The translations under genes were made by a program, and so were the position numbers. A model generated the notes under the pieces. It did not search any database, had not been told where the DNA came from, and saw nothing but the letters and a program-made list of their open reading frames with translations. Positions 12,312 through 25,700 of a DNA stretch of 64,000 nucleotides are shown one piece after another (position 1 is the stretch's first letter; each line of letters opens with the position of its first letter). Source of the DNA: Tribonema minus (taxonomy: Eukaryota > Sar > Xanthophyceae > Tribonematales > Tribonemataceae); NCBI GenBank assembly GCA_017506865.1, contig JAFCMP010000053.1:248001-312000 (forward strand). Direction: 5' to 3'.

Positions 12312-15289
12312 GCGCTGCCACGCACCGCCGCCACCTGAGCTCCGCCACGCGACTGCGCTGCACCGTGTCGCCACCGCCGTGACAAGGGACACGGTGGTCA
12401 CCGCAGCGGCGGCAGGCGCTGCCAAGCTTTACATGCCATTGAGTCAAGAGCGCTGCATCTGTGCCTTTTTGTCAGAGCCGCAATGGTCATTGGGGCATGC
12501 TTGCGCTGCGGTAGAGCAGCGCGATGGGGAATGGCAGGTACTGATTGCGGCGTTGCACACGCGCGGGACGCTATCACAAGGCTGCATTGGCAAATGCAGG
12601 GCAGCAGCCCTCACTCCTCAGAAAATCGCCGCCCCTGTTGTTGCGCTTTGCGGAGCAGCAGCGACGCCGGTGTGACATAGCTCAGCAATGCGCTGTGTCC
12701 GCATCACACATTGCACAGCACAGTCATGCGTGTGACTTGCGCAGCGTGATTGGCGGGGCCCCTAGTCAATCACAACTCCTTCCGTGAGGCTGACTGTGAG
12801 TGTAATGTGTTTGTATCGCAATCTGCGGTGACTGCTGCCATAGTCTCTGTGTGCTGCTGGCTTGCTTTGTTCAGGTGCAACACGTTGCGATGTCGTGTAA
12901 GCTCAGCATGCTATGACCAAGGCTGGCTGCAGATGTGTTACTTGTGTGGCCGTGGTAGCGGCATACTTGCACCTGAGGTTTTCTGCAAGTGGTCAACACC
13001 CGCAGCTGCATCATTCGGGTATGCGATGTTGTTTTGTGACCACCATGTGCATGGCAAGATCAAGTGCTCAATGTGCGCTCAACGCTGCACAAAGAGCGCA
13101 CACACATGTGAAGTATGCATGCGCCATCAGAGCTCGTATGAACTTTCAAATTCTGCACAGGCAGCATCGTAACGCACCGCACCTAACAAAGCAACTCAAA
13201 CTATGGCTTGCATCACAAACTTAGCACGGCAAAGCTGGCGACAGGGTACCAGCAGCAGATTTGATTTCTCGGCTGAGCACTGATTTAGGCTGAACTTTAG
13301 GAAATATTAGCTCTTCTGAGGACGATTCCGTACAGCTTTGTTTCAATGTGGTCATGCTTGCACTGCGAGGCTGCCCTGCCTTCCTGTGCGACTGCAGACT
13401 TCAGCACTTCCTGACGGCTGTGTTTTCAATCCTGTCAATTTTGTACACGCCCCCCTGCCCCCTGCCCCCCCCCCACTGTAACCGCTCGTCTTCAAATCTT
13501 GTACAGCTTTGCTCCAGATTGATGATGCTTGCACCGCGGGCCTTCAGCGGGACCTGGTGCTGCTTGGATTGTGTGCATGCACAACTCTGCAATTGCACAG
13601 GTCGCAGTAGCAAAGGAGAAGAGGGGCCTTCTGCCCACACTGTCAGCATACCGGTTTGACCCCCCAGCAGGGGATAGACTTGAAATGCATTGGATAGATG
13701 GCTGTCCGCTTGTCATGTTGCGCTCTTGCTCAACAGCAACAGTTGTAGCAACATTATCCAATGCAGCGTTGTGAAGGTCAACGGTGCCAAGCTGTTGTTC
13801 ACCAAATGCTGACCAGTGATTATCGCCCATGGACGCAACTTTAAATGCAACAGGCGGAACTAGTGCTACCGCCGGAAACATGTGAAGGTCTACTTAGGGT
13901 TAGAGTTAGCTTTAGGCTAGGAATAGGTGAGGTCTGAGGGTTAGGTAAGTAGGTGTGCTTGGGCTTCCACACAACGACTGCTGTACCTGCAACATCAGCG
14001 AGACACTGTAGGACCACACCACTGTTGGACAGCATGATTCGTCAAGAACCTACGAAAGAGGTGGTGCCAAGTGTTGAAGCTTCATGTGTCGGGACGAATC
14101 TCTTGACAAAAGGTTAACATGTATGCATATGCGTCCATACCATAACGCAAGAGAATGCCGGTCTCCAAGAAGTGAAGTGCGCAGGCAGCACGCGCTTCCC
14201 CTCTTTCTGCTGGAGGGCCAAAACTCACCTACCGTATGCGCGTGATTGTTTGATGCGCTGCGTACGGTGCAGTGTTTCCATTATTTGGGAATGGCGCGCC
14301 AATTGTGAGGGAGGGGTGCATGAAAAATTTGAGGCAACTGGCTATCTGGTGTCGGATCATAAAGGCTGACCAGATAGGTAGTGCAAACGGCCACACTTGA
14401 GGTTTGAAGTACGCCGTGATACGTGCAAGGTTCGCGATGTATACTCTCTGAAGCATTACAATTTTGACAACGCTTAACGCTGGTGTCATGTCTCGATAGG
14501 TTGCGAGAGACAAAGTTTGTTTGAGAAAACTTGAGGTGATCCGGTAGGCAAGCCTTTGAAATGATTTAGATGAAATCATATAGATGCGTGACCTGGTCCG
14601 ACAGCTGGCAAGTACTTGGTAGTAATGAACGTGCAATTTTAATTCAATATGGCAAAACGGCAACTCACCCAGTGCTGCAACGACCTTCAACCCATTGTCT
14701 GCTGCACGCCAGCTTCCTTGTCTGTGAAGCGGGCATGCCAGGCAACGTAACAACAACATCATTGTGTGTTGCACGGTAAAAGGCAGCAACTGACCTTGCA
14801 TGCATACACTGACTCATGAACCCTGTCGCTCGTTTTTCTAACGTAAGCACAGTGAAGCCCATCACATGTACAAAGCGTCCTCACCGAGATTAATAAAAAG
14901 TACTCTAAAGCGGTGACCGCATCATGTCATCATCAGGCAATCCTGAGAGGCTCACATGCACGGGTGATACAAAAACGCAGCAACAGAGACTACGGTGCTG
15001 GAGGCTAGCATCTGATGGGGAGCATGGTAATCGTTGAAACAAATCAACCACAGCAGCTTGTCCGCTGTGATGACAAAAACACCGGGCGAATCGCTGCAGC
15101 ATGCTGATCAACAGCAAGTAATTTCGTGAGAGCGCGGTCTGCTTACTGGCCTTGGCACCTGACGGAGAGCATGGTACTCTCTGGCACAAAAAGTCAGCAA
15201 TAGCAGCCTGTCATGACAACAATACATTGGGCCAGTCACTGCTGATCAACAGCGAGTATTTTTGTGGGATTGCAGGTTGCTTACCAGCG
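12312..15289. other. Intergenic region, no confident gene
   Basis: Lies between the stop of the ISWI-like gene and the last exon of the minus-strand plastid gene. It holds a Cys/His-rich open frame at 12750-13172 on the plus strand (cysteine pairs such as CYLC, CSMC and CEVC plus CDHH). That could be a zinc-binding domain remnant, but no start or exon structure supports a gene. A C-rich run is at 13450-13474, and degenerate TTAGGG-like sequence at 13890-13950. Direct duplications at 14990-15180 resemble the flank of the gene at 15290. Confidence 0.5.
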
Positions 15290-16581
15290 TTAGGCATGCA
15301 CATCGCTCAGATCTATGGTGGCCTGCTGCAGCGGCGTCAGCGTAGCTGCACTAACGGCCAGGACGCGACCGTTCTGCTTCGCCATTGGCCTCTCAAACAC
15401 AAGTGCCTTGCCGGTTTCCAAGGTCGATGAACAGGATGACACCAGGGCTTCGCTGAAGACAGGCGTCCGAAGGATGGCGATGAAACAGATATAATGTCAG
15501 AGTCTAACTCATTCTGAACGGCTGAGAAGAAGTGAAGTATGCATGCATCAGAAAGTCATGCGCGCTGTTCGATGCTTGTAGCAAGTCCTGTGTCACGTTC
15601 AAATTTGGTGCGCAGCCAATTCAACGCCAAAAACAATCAAAGCACGGTGGTCAGCGAAGTCAAAGATCATCGCAGACTGAGAGACAGACGCCCTTCGTTG
15701 AGCAATGGCACCACATGATTGTCAATTTGTGATTTGAGAGAGTGCTTATGCCTCCCACGACAGACCAACAACGAAAGAGTGCAACAAAATTATGCATGGG
15801 CTGTCCCAAGACCAAGCAATGGCGTGCCATCACATGCACCACAAGCGTCAGATGCAACTACACAGCAAAGCAGTACTTGTATTATACAGTATATGGCACA
15901 GGGCAGCAATTGCTCAAGCAGCAGCAGGGCTCCACCAGCAACGATGCACACTGGCTTCACGATAGGTTGGCCAGCCAAAGAGCAGCAGCAGGTCCGCAGA
16001 GAGTATGGTATTTACTGATTCAAGCACCACCAGGCCGCAAAAACAAAAGCGCAACTTACATTTTAATTGTTTGTATCACCGTCAAGACCTGAACGGCAAA
16101 AATGCCCAGAAGTTTGAGGTCCATGGACCGTTGCTGGTTGGTCATGAAACCCTTGAGTCGCTTCTCCAGGCTCTCCAGCTCGTCTCTGAGGTCGTGTGGG
16201 TTCTTGTAGTGCGCCATTTTGAAGTACTCCCAGTCAGCCTTCTGCTTTCCGAGCTCCTTGAGTTCCTGCTCCCAGGTTCCTGCAGAACACCAGAAGTACA
16301 TCACAAGGGGCGTGTCGATAGTGCAACGAAGTGAGGCGGCTCCACACTCAGCAAATGCAAAGGGGACATCATGGGGACATTTGTCTGACGGCATAGACAC
16401 GACGCAACCTGCCAGTGGCCACACAATCATTCTAAATCACAACTTACTGTCAGTAGCGGGGGGACCGCACAGCCTGCACGCGGAAAAGCTGCGGCTTGTT
16501 GGGGCTCATGACGAATGCCTCGGTGCCCCGCAGCAGGAACGCACACGCCAGCACCGACAGCGTCCTGATAGCTGCAACCAT
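15290..16581 (-). CDS. Putative plastid-targeted small coiled-coil/membrane protein
   Basis: Three minus-strand exons: 16448-16581, 16060-16279, 15290-15452 (TAA stop). The product is about 171 residues. It starts MVAAIRTLSVLACAFLLRG, then TEAFVMSP: a hydrophobic signal peptide followed by an A|F junction, as in the ASAFAP-type bipartite presequences of diatoms and related algae. The mature part is charged and helical (WEQELKELGKQKADWEYFK, DELESLEKRLKGFM), then hydrophobic (LKLLGIFAVQVLTVIQTI), then a short Ser/Thr-rich tail. Exons 2 and 3 join in phase. Exon 1 runs into TGA two bases before its GTAAGT donor unless one base of the C6 run at 16458-16463 is removed; removal restores both the frame and the phase. 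The family is not recognised. Exon 3 is the least certain part, because exon 2 alone would end at TAA in the donor itself. Confidence 0.6.
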
Positions 16582-16738
16582 GTCTACAATTACAGGTTGC
16601 TGTTGCTGTTCTGTCTGTTTGTTTCTGGTTTATTCTGCTTTTTTCACAGCATGTGAACTTGAGGAAACTTCAGCGCGTGACTGTCCCATATTTGCGCTGT
16701 GTAACCCATCTACCAACGAGAGCAAACATCGCTTCATC
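16582..16738. promoter_or_regulatory. Probable bidirectional promoter between plastid-protein and ABCG genes
   Basis: Only about 157 bp separate the divergent start codons, so both core promoters and 5' leaders must fit here. It is relatively AT-rich (TGTTGCTGTTCTGTCTGTTTG, TTTATTCTGCTTTTTTCAC), in contrast to the GC-rich exons. No clear TATA box is visible. The call rests on spacing alone. Confidence 0.45.
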
Positions 16739-19700
16739 ATGGCGACGGCTGAAGCATCAGGTGAGGACGCCAGCCAATGCGTACTGAGGGCTGGGGAAGT
16801 GCTCAAGCAAGATAGCGAAGAGCACCAGCGCAAGCCTCCTAAGCACGTGCAGGGAGTGTAAGCAGATCATGACGAGGACACATCCTCCATTCAATCTCGC
16901 ACTGAGAACCCAGCAGTGGTGACGTTCAAGAACCTCGAGGTCGTCGCCAAGGCCCGCAAGCAGCTGCTGCTCAAGGGCATCAGCGGGCAGATCAGGGGTG
17001 GATTCTGGGCGTGCATGGGGCCCAGCGGTAAGATCTCAGAGCACATCGATTGTAGCCCAATTGCTGGTAGTGTAGGTCTCGCTTCGCTCGTGGGAGCTGC
17101 ATCGACTGTCGTATCACCAAGCTGTTCCTCATCCATCAGCAAGCAGAGTACAGTACTCTGTTGGCCTTGCAAGGAGTGCGAAAGCATATTTGGTGAGCAC
17201 GGCCCAGGCAGCTCCACTGCGTATTGTGCTCAGACATAAAAGCCCGTATGTTCAAAATTATACGTGTTGCTTAATATTTTCTGAGTTTTTTATGCATGCA
17301 GGGTAGCCACTAGTCATCACTAGCAAGCATCGCCAGCCAACAACAGTGATGGCCGCCTTTCTTGCCTTACCAGTAAAAGCTTGTACGACTGTACAACGAG
17401 GAGTGATGTAACCGACGTATCACATGGTATTTCTGCAATACCCAGCTCAACAAAGACACAGGCCCGGTGGACGTGAGCGTGAGCACCACATAAATCACTG
17501 CAGGATTTAGCACTGCTGGCACATCAGTGCTGTCAGCTGCCCGAAGCGCTGGTACTGCGGCCCAGACATGACACCACTGGCAGAGGTACCAACTGCAATG
17601 GCATAATCCTGTCCATGGCATTCTAAGGTACCCTATTGCATCATGCATACACTTACTACACACCTTACATAAGTGCTCAAAAGAGACCACTATGTGCCTG
17701 CTGTAATATGATGCCTGTGCGTATGATAGCACTGTTCGACTCGTGGCCAACGACTGCAGCAGCGGCGACCACGGTTATTTGTGGAAGGCACATGCGGCTC
17801 ACCACTCCTTGTCACCTAGAGCTCTACGATCTTTCAAAGAAAAAATAAGATTTATAAAGATAAAGCATAAAACAGAAACAATTACCGATAGGTAATATTG
17901 TTAAAATATACTGAAAGACAATCAAGGGAATACCTTATACCATCAGCACGTTCAACATTCTCGTCACTAAAAATTAAACCACCAACCCAACCACTTACTT
18001 TCCCCATGCGATCTCCGTTAAAATTATTTACATGATGCATGTGGGTGTGACCGTCGCTGCAGGGTCCGGCAAGAGCACGCTGCTCAACACGCTGGCGCTG
18101 CGCCTGGACCCCGGCGTCAAGGTGACGGGCGACCTGCGCCTCAACGGGCGGCCCTGCAGCAACGCTCAGCTCAAGCGCATGAGGTCAGGATTTAATATTT
18201 TGGGGCAGGTTTAGGGTTAGGTGGTCTGTGGGTATGCCTGACACATCTGGCTCAGGGAGGCCCCCCCAAAGCGCTCACCCTACAGCAACGCTCAGCTGAA
18301 GCGCATGAGGCCAATTTTTTGGGGGTAGGTTAGGATTAGGGTTAGGGTTAGGGTTAGGGTTGGGGTTAGGGTTAGGGCTAGGGTTAAGTGAGGTGAGCAC
18401 GGTCCGTGGGTATGCCAGACACTTGTAGCTCAGTGCGCCCCCCCCAAGCTGAAGCGCCGTGTATGCGTTTGTGTGTGTCCCAGGCGGCTCGCAAGTTCAG
18501 CAGCATGCCGGTTTTGACGGCGGCACAGCGGAGGGCGGAGTGGACATGGGTATACTCCAAGAGCCTGCCTGCATTGCTGCATTGGCGTGAGATGACATTC
18601 TTGTGAGGCGTGGCGATGTGACAAATCCAGGCACGCAGAAAACCGGCCTCGCAAACTTGGGTGGCACACCATGGCGGCGATGCATCGATGTTTTCTTGTC
18701 ACTGACTAAAATTCTTACAGTCAATAAACTACCTGAATATCTGTTGCCAGTCCAAATTCTTTACAATAAACGACGGTTCGATTTTTGGGAATTGGTGTCA
18801 AGATGAGAATCACACCACCTGTGGGCATCTCACAATTGCGCTGAGGGCTGGAGCAGACAATGAGCGCGTCCGTGTCGGCAAGGTGAGGTGGCTCTGTGTA
18901 TCAAATGTCTTTGGGGCATGCCCGGTGCCATTCCTGTGAGCATGCTCGCTGCCATCATTACTGCTGTGGTCTGCGCAGCGGTATCACTACTGCTGAGGTA
19001 TGCATGAGTGCTGATGAAAGGGACAGGTCGTAGCGAAGGCTGGCTGAGTATCCTTTTTTGCCTGCATGCACTGTACGTACATATGGTGTGGTTAGCATGA
19101 GCAACAGTGTGTTGCACCAGCGCTTTCGCTCCCATCAGCCGGGCGCTGCTGCTCACGGGCTTATGCGCGTGTGAAGCCATGCGTATGCCATGATTTTGCA
19201 AATGACAGCAATACATTCCATGATGTCACTAATGCTGTACTTGAGTGCTGGGAAGCTGCTCTGTGGGCTGACCACTTCATGTTTCTCCGCATATGCGAAA
19301 TCGCATGCTGGCAGCTGGGCAGAAATTCAAGTCTGAGTGGGAGAGGGTTCAAAAAGAGAATTCTCACTACCTGGCTCACAGGCTTGACATGCTTGACAGC
19401 AGTATGAAACGAGGACAAGCTGCCCATTGACGTAGCTAGACTGCAGGCAGGGGCTGCACTGGTGGGCGCCGTCATTGCGTCCGGACGCAATCATTCTTTC
19501 ATTCATTCATTCATTCATTCATTCATTTGTTCATTCATTCATTCATTCATTCATCGTACGGACGCAATCATTTTTCATTCATTCATGCGTTGCGTCCGGA
19601 TGCGATGACGGGCCCACCCGTGCACCTCTCGTCTGCTGTCTAGCTACACTGATGGCCAGCCTGTCCATCTTGTTTCACACTGCTGTCGAGCATGTCAAGC

Positions 19701-22700
19701 CTGTGAGCCAGGTAGTGACGATGGCTCCCTCTTGAAGCACAACTGGGCTTGGATATTACATCCTGTACTAGACTTTATGTATAACTGCACAGCTGCATGT
19801 CGTACCATGCTTCTGTGCATGCGCGTCCTGCTGAGAGCGCCTTACGCAGCAGCAGTGCGAGCAGACCGCACGCCGAATTTCATGATATGTGCCATCCCTA
19901 CCTCCCTGGGTATGACTAGCTTGGCCTGCACGGCAACATCATTGGTGCCAACTGCTTGTTCTTTCCACGCAGTCACCGCACCGAAGGTATTGCCGCATTG
20001 ACAATGACCCCAGTTGCAGTGACAACTGACAACGCCGGGTGACAACCCGCTGGATCCAAACATTTTAACGATATCTTACATCCAGCAGCTCCAAGAAGGT
20101 GGATCGTCACGAGTCATGGTCCCCACGAACCTAGATTGTGGTTATGCCGCCTAAGGACCATGTGCAACAAGCTGAATGATGTGCCTTCTGATAGACTTGT
20201 GCTATTATTGAAAATGCCACTTGTGGCTGTGGAAATGGCATGCTGTATGGTCGTTGGCCTTGTTTTCACTCTTAGATGTAGCAATCGAAGCTTGCACGCC
20301 ACACCCCGCCCCCTACTTAATATTTATACTTACATTTGTAGGCTCCATGCGGACGACCAGCAGTCTAGGCTGATCTGCGCCCTAAGAGCTCGGACACTGG
20401 TGCTACAACAGCACCCGGCATATGCATACTCATTCATGGACTTGTGTGTTCCACGTGAATGCGGCCCTCATTACCATTGCAGCGGATACGTGTACTCATT
20501 CATGGACTTGTGTGTTCCACTTGAATGCTGCACTCATTGCCATTGCAGCGGATACGTGTACTCATTCATGGACTTGTATGTTCTACATCAACGCTGCGCT
20601 CACTGCGCTCGCAGCGGGTACGTGATGCAGGACGACCTCTTCAACGGCAACCTCACCTGCGAGGAGCAGCTCACCTACACGGCGCGCCTGCGCTGCCCTC
20701 AGGACACATCCGCCGCGCAGCGCAAGGTGCGTCGGCTGACGTTACTGAACTCCCCTGGCAGTTGTGCGCCCAGGCGTTGTCGATGTAATGCAGCTCAGTA
20801 CCTGTTGTGCAACTGTGCGCTGCCCTCAGGACATGTCTGCCACGCAGGGCAAGGTGCGTCGGCTGACGTTACTGAACTCCCCTGGCAGTTGTGCGCCCAG
20901 GCGTTGTCGATGTAATGCAGCTCAGTACTTGTTGTGCGACTGTGCGCTGCCCTCAGGACATGTCTGCCGCGCAGGGCAAGGTGCGTCTGCTGATATAATT
21001 GACCCCCCCTGGCAGTTGTGCGCCCAGGCGGTGTCGATGTGACGCAGCTCAGCACCTGTTTTACGATTGCCTGAGGACAGTGCGCTGCCCCAGGACATGT
21101 CTGCCAAGCAGCGCAAGGTGCGTCCGCTGACGTAACCGAACCCCCCTGGCAGTTGTGCGCGAAGGCGTTGCCGATGCAGCGCACCAATACCTGTCGTACA
21201 ATCAGCTGACGACGAGTATACCACGGGTATGCATTGCTTGACAACACCTGGGCGCACACAGTTCCCAGGTTTCCGTCATGTTGAACGATTGCCCTTATTG
21301 TGCACTGGTTGCCATTTTGAAAGCGGCGACTGTCAACAGCCGCGGGGATATATCTGGCTCAATGGGTCCCGCTTCACTGTCGGCACTTTATACGCAAGCC
21401 GCTCATGTCAAAAACTGCAGTGGAGTACCACACATTCAAAAGTGGCTCTTCAAGGTAACAGATGATAACTACACAATCAACACAAGTGGCTCAAGGCGTG
21501 GCGGGCATGGCGTGGGGGGCAGGGGCGCCCTGCCACCACTACACCCGTCTCATGTTGAAACGCTGCTTGAGTGCATATGAATATATATACTTCAAATACA
21601 AAGTAAAATCATCGCGTCTGTCAGGCGTGCAGTGGGGCAGCGGACAGCAGCCAGCCACCGGCTATTAGCACTGACCAAGAAACCATACTTCAAGTAGTGG
21701 AGGAACATCATGCGACAGGTGACGTCCCTTGCCCAGTCAAATTTGCCGGGTCCTCTGAGCGCTGCCACCCCCCTCGCGCCCGCGCACAGGCGCGCGTCGA
21801 CGGTGTGCTGCGACAGATGGGCCTCGAACACGCGCGTCACACCAGCGTACAATTAGTCAGATTGGATTTTATTACGTACCTATGAGTAAACCGAGCGGTT
21901 CATCACGGCATGCATGCGCAGAAGCAAGGTCATCTCGAGTGCTACGCACCAGCACTAACAAAATGCATACCTCAAGTAGTAGCAGCACATCATGTCCCCA
22001 CTGACGTCCCTCGCCCAGTCCAATTTGCCTGGTCCTCTGAGCGCTGCCACGCAGGCGCGCGTCGACGGCGTGCTGCGGCAGGTGGGCCTCGAGCACGCGC
22101 GGCACACCAGTGTGGGCACGCCCCTCAAGAAGGGCATCTCCGGCGGCGAGAGGAAGCGGCTCGCCGTCGCGCAGGAGCTGCTCGTTGAGCCGCAGCTGCT
22201 CTTCCTGGGTAAGTGTGTGCGTCCAGGCGTATCGGTTCCTGTACGTATCGGCGCCTATACGACGTATATGTATATGTATATATATAATGTTCGACATACG
22301 TGGGGATGCCCCTCAAAAGGGGATCTCCGGCGCGGGCGGAAGCGCCTCGCCGTCGCGCAGGAGCTGCTGTTGGAGCCGCAACTTCTCTCCCTGGGTGAGT
22401 GTAGCGGGGGCGCAATGATATGTTCATTTCTGACCGTCCGGTGACTTCGTGGCATTGTTTTGCATGTGGCAGGGTGCTGACGGCGTGGTGCCCAGAGTCT
22501 CATGTGTGCTACAAAGACTCTGCGGTCCATGCCTGAGCATTGCCGCGGATTTGTGGCGGCCGGCTCTCCGAAGACTGGGTAACTCTGGTGCTGTGAGGGT
22601 GCAAGTACGCAACGCCCACTCTTTCCTTGCTTGACAGGCCAGTCACCTATAATCCCGCCACAGGATAATGTGAATCATCGGGACATGCACCGCATGTGTG

Positions 22701-25700
22701 GTTTTCGTTCAGCTCAGGAACAATCCTGTGCTTGAAAACATGCAAAGCTGCCGCTCTAGCATGCAGTCACGTGTCCGCCGTCGTGCAATCACGCCTCGAG
22801 CCCTTGCTGCCGTGTCTACCCATGCGCCGCTTCACATAAACCCAGAACTGGCCTGCCGACCCTGTAACAGCGCTGTTTTCATGCCACACATTCTGTGCCC
22901 AAACGAAACATGCGCCTCCAGCTCACTTTCTGTTCAAGATTCACCTCATGTGGCACACTTCAGTACAACATCCTCGGAGGTGCCACGTTCCACATTTTTT
23001 TGCGGGGCCAGTCACTGTGCTGTACGCCTCACCTCATCCATGTAATGCCTACGCATTGCTGCAGTGGATGAGCCAACAAATTGCCAATAAGGTTCCATGC
23101 TGCAACGGCGCTGTTGCGCTGCCATGTGCTGATCTGAATCAACGAGTCATGTGTGGTCGCGTCATTTGTGTGCTACCCTTCCTTGAAGCTGCCGGCTTCG
23201 TTTGCGCCCCATGGAAGCCACTGTCGTGCCATCAGGCCTCACCTGTGCCTCGGCGTGTCTGTCGACGCATTGGTGCAGGCGAGTCCTCAGCGGAGTTAGT
23301 GAATGTCCCTTGCCACCCTGCATTTCAATATACATCGTTGAGATGCGTGCCTCGAGCAGGGCTGCCCCCACCCCCCCGCCCCCCCGCCCCCCCCCCCCCC
23401 TGTCTGCCTGCTCGCTGAGCCACTGGCAGCGAGTGGACTGGGCTCCGTGACAGCGCTGTCACAATGTCGCACGCTGATGATGTGCACGCACATGCCTGAT
23501 TTGTGGCTACAGTCGCCTCATGGGGCAGTCCATTGCTGAGATACCATTGGAACTGCCATGTTTCACATTTGCACGCGGCCGCGTGTCGCAGGCTGTGCTG
23601 TACGCTTCGCCCCATTCATGTAATGCCTACGCTCCGGTGCAGACGCTCTTGTGCGACTGGGGGACTCATCCCCCCCGCCTCCCCCCTCCCCATCCCCCAC
23701 CGTTTTGTCGTCAGATGAGCCCACAACGGGACTGGACTCGGCGACGGCGCTGTCACGATTGCGCGCACTGATGATGTACACGCACACGCCTGATTTGTGG
23801 CTACAGTCGCCTTATGGGGCACTCCATTGCTGAAATACCATCGGAACTGCCACATTTCACATTTGCACGCCTCAGCCCATCAATGTAATGCCTATGCGTT
23901 GATACAGGCCCGTCCCCCCTCCCCCACCCCTTTCGTTGTCAGACGAGCCCACGACGGGACTGGACTCCGTGACAGCACTGTCGTTGTGCCACACGCTGCG
24001 CAAGATCAGCGACGCGTGCAGCGTCATCTGCACGATACACCAACCGCAGAGCAAGATCTTCGCGCTGTTCGACAACCTCATACTGCTCAAGGCGGGGGAC
24101 ATCGCGTACCAGGGGCCAGCAAAGTGAGAATGGCAGGGATATCTCAGCGGTGTTGTGCTGTCGTACTACACTTGCCATCATTCCACAGGGAGCACTGGCA
24201 GGTGCTGCAGCTTCGACATGCTGATATTGCTCGAGGCAGGGGACATCGCTTACCAGCGGCCGAAGATGTAAGCATACCTCTGTGCGACTGCATCGTCCAG
24301 TGGTGCGCAAGTGCTGCAGTTTCTGGCTAGCTATGATGGCACTGCTGCTGGCGCTGCTGCTGTGCGCATTCATCTGACAGGCGACTGACATAACACAGGA
24401 ACAACTGACACGCATCCTGTTCTTTTCTGTGTAAGTAGTACGGATGTAACGTAGGAAGGTATAACTGCTGCGCCAAGTGCATGAGTGCTGGATGCTGCTG
24501 GTGGTTGCCTCGCTTTTACGCACGCGTTTTTTTTTTGTGAGTGGCATTCACATTCACGCCCACAGGCCCGCAAACATAACCTGGCGTAAAAGCCGTTTCC
24601 TGCGTCGGTGCACGGCACCGCTTCACTGATTTTTCAATCTCAGCACGTGCACTGCGACATCCTGGTGGCAACTGCCAACCAGTTCATCCTCAAACATGGC
24701 CGTCGTGGAGCAGTTCGTTGGCGTAAACACGAGGGGGGGTGGGGGGGGGTGGAGGTGAGGGGGGGGGGGGACGAATAATGCTGGTGCATGTGTGTAACCG
24801 TGTGCATGTGCTGTTGGAGTATGCACTTGTGCAGCACAAGTACTACTAGTAGCTGCGGGCACCTTGGTTGCATGAAGGTGCAAGTAGCCACCGGGCCTTG
24901 TCTATACATCGTCAACCATTACTTCAAGAAGTACCCTGTTATGATTGTACGCTGCTGTGGCGCTCTATCGTGATGCTGAGAAACTTCACGAACCGCTTGC
25001 ACACGTGCATTCCTTGCCTGCGCGCACAGCAGGCAGGCGCTGCTGTTCTCTAACTGGAATGCTTTGAAGTACTTGCAGTATGGGCAACAGGTGCTCTCGC
25101 CGCATTTAACGACCGTTTGTTCGTGTGCTTCTTTTGCTTGTGCCCACTGCAGGCAGGCGCTGCCGTTCTTCGAGAGCACTGGACACCCCTGCCGTGGGTT
25201 GCTCACGCTGCCAGAGATTTGCCTGTGTCGTTACATTGTAACCGCTATTTCCTGTATGAGTTGCGCCTTCACGACTCTGCAAAGCTCAAGTGAACAATGT
25301 CGCCTGAAAGGTGCTGGTTGCGTTAGGACTGGGCAGTTGATGCTCCAGCAGCCGTCTCGCATGTCTTTCTGCAGAGGATCCACTGGTGATCTTGTTTTGT
25401 ATTTGTTCTAAGCAGAAGCACTGTGTATTGAGTATCGGCTATATAGTTTGTGCGGGCAGACGTACCTTCATGTCTGTTGCTGTGTTAAAATAGCTCAAAA
25501 TCATTGAACCAGACTGGGGTGTTGTGCTGCTTGTGAGACCCCTCATGAGCAATTTCCATAAAACGACTGCTATCGGACTACTGTAGTCACATCCAGCATG
25601 CCATAATCAGCGCCCGACAGGTCAATCATTACCATCAAAGCCCTTCTGTTGAGGCTATCACCATATTTGAGTACGTGTACAGGAAAAAACACCCACCCAC

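Noticed and set aside
13492..14035. Minus-strand protein-like stretch (GDNHWSAFGEQQLGTVDL)
   Set aside because: It is vaguely retroelement-like, but no reverse transcriptase, integrase or LTR was seen nearby, so no element is called.
14229..14801. 190-codon minus-strand open frame
   Set aside because: It has no recognised domain and contains good internal donor-like sites in the frame. Nothing links it to a neighbouring exon chain.
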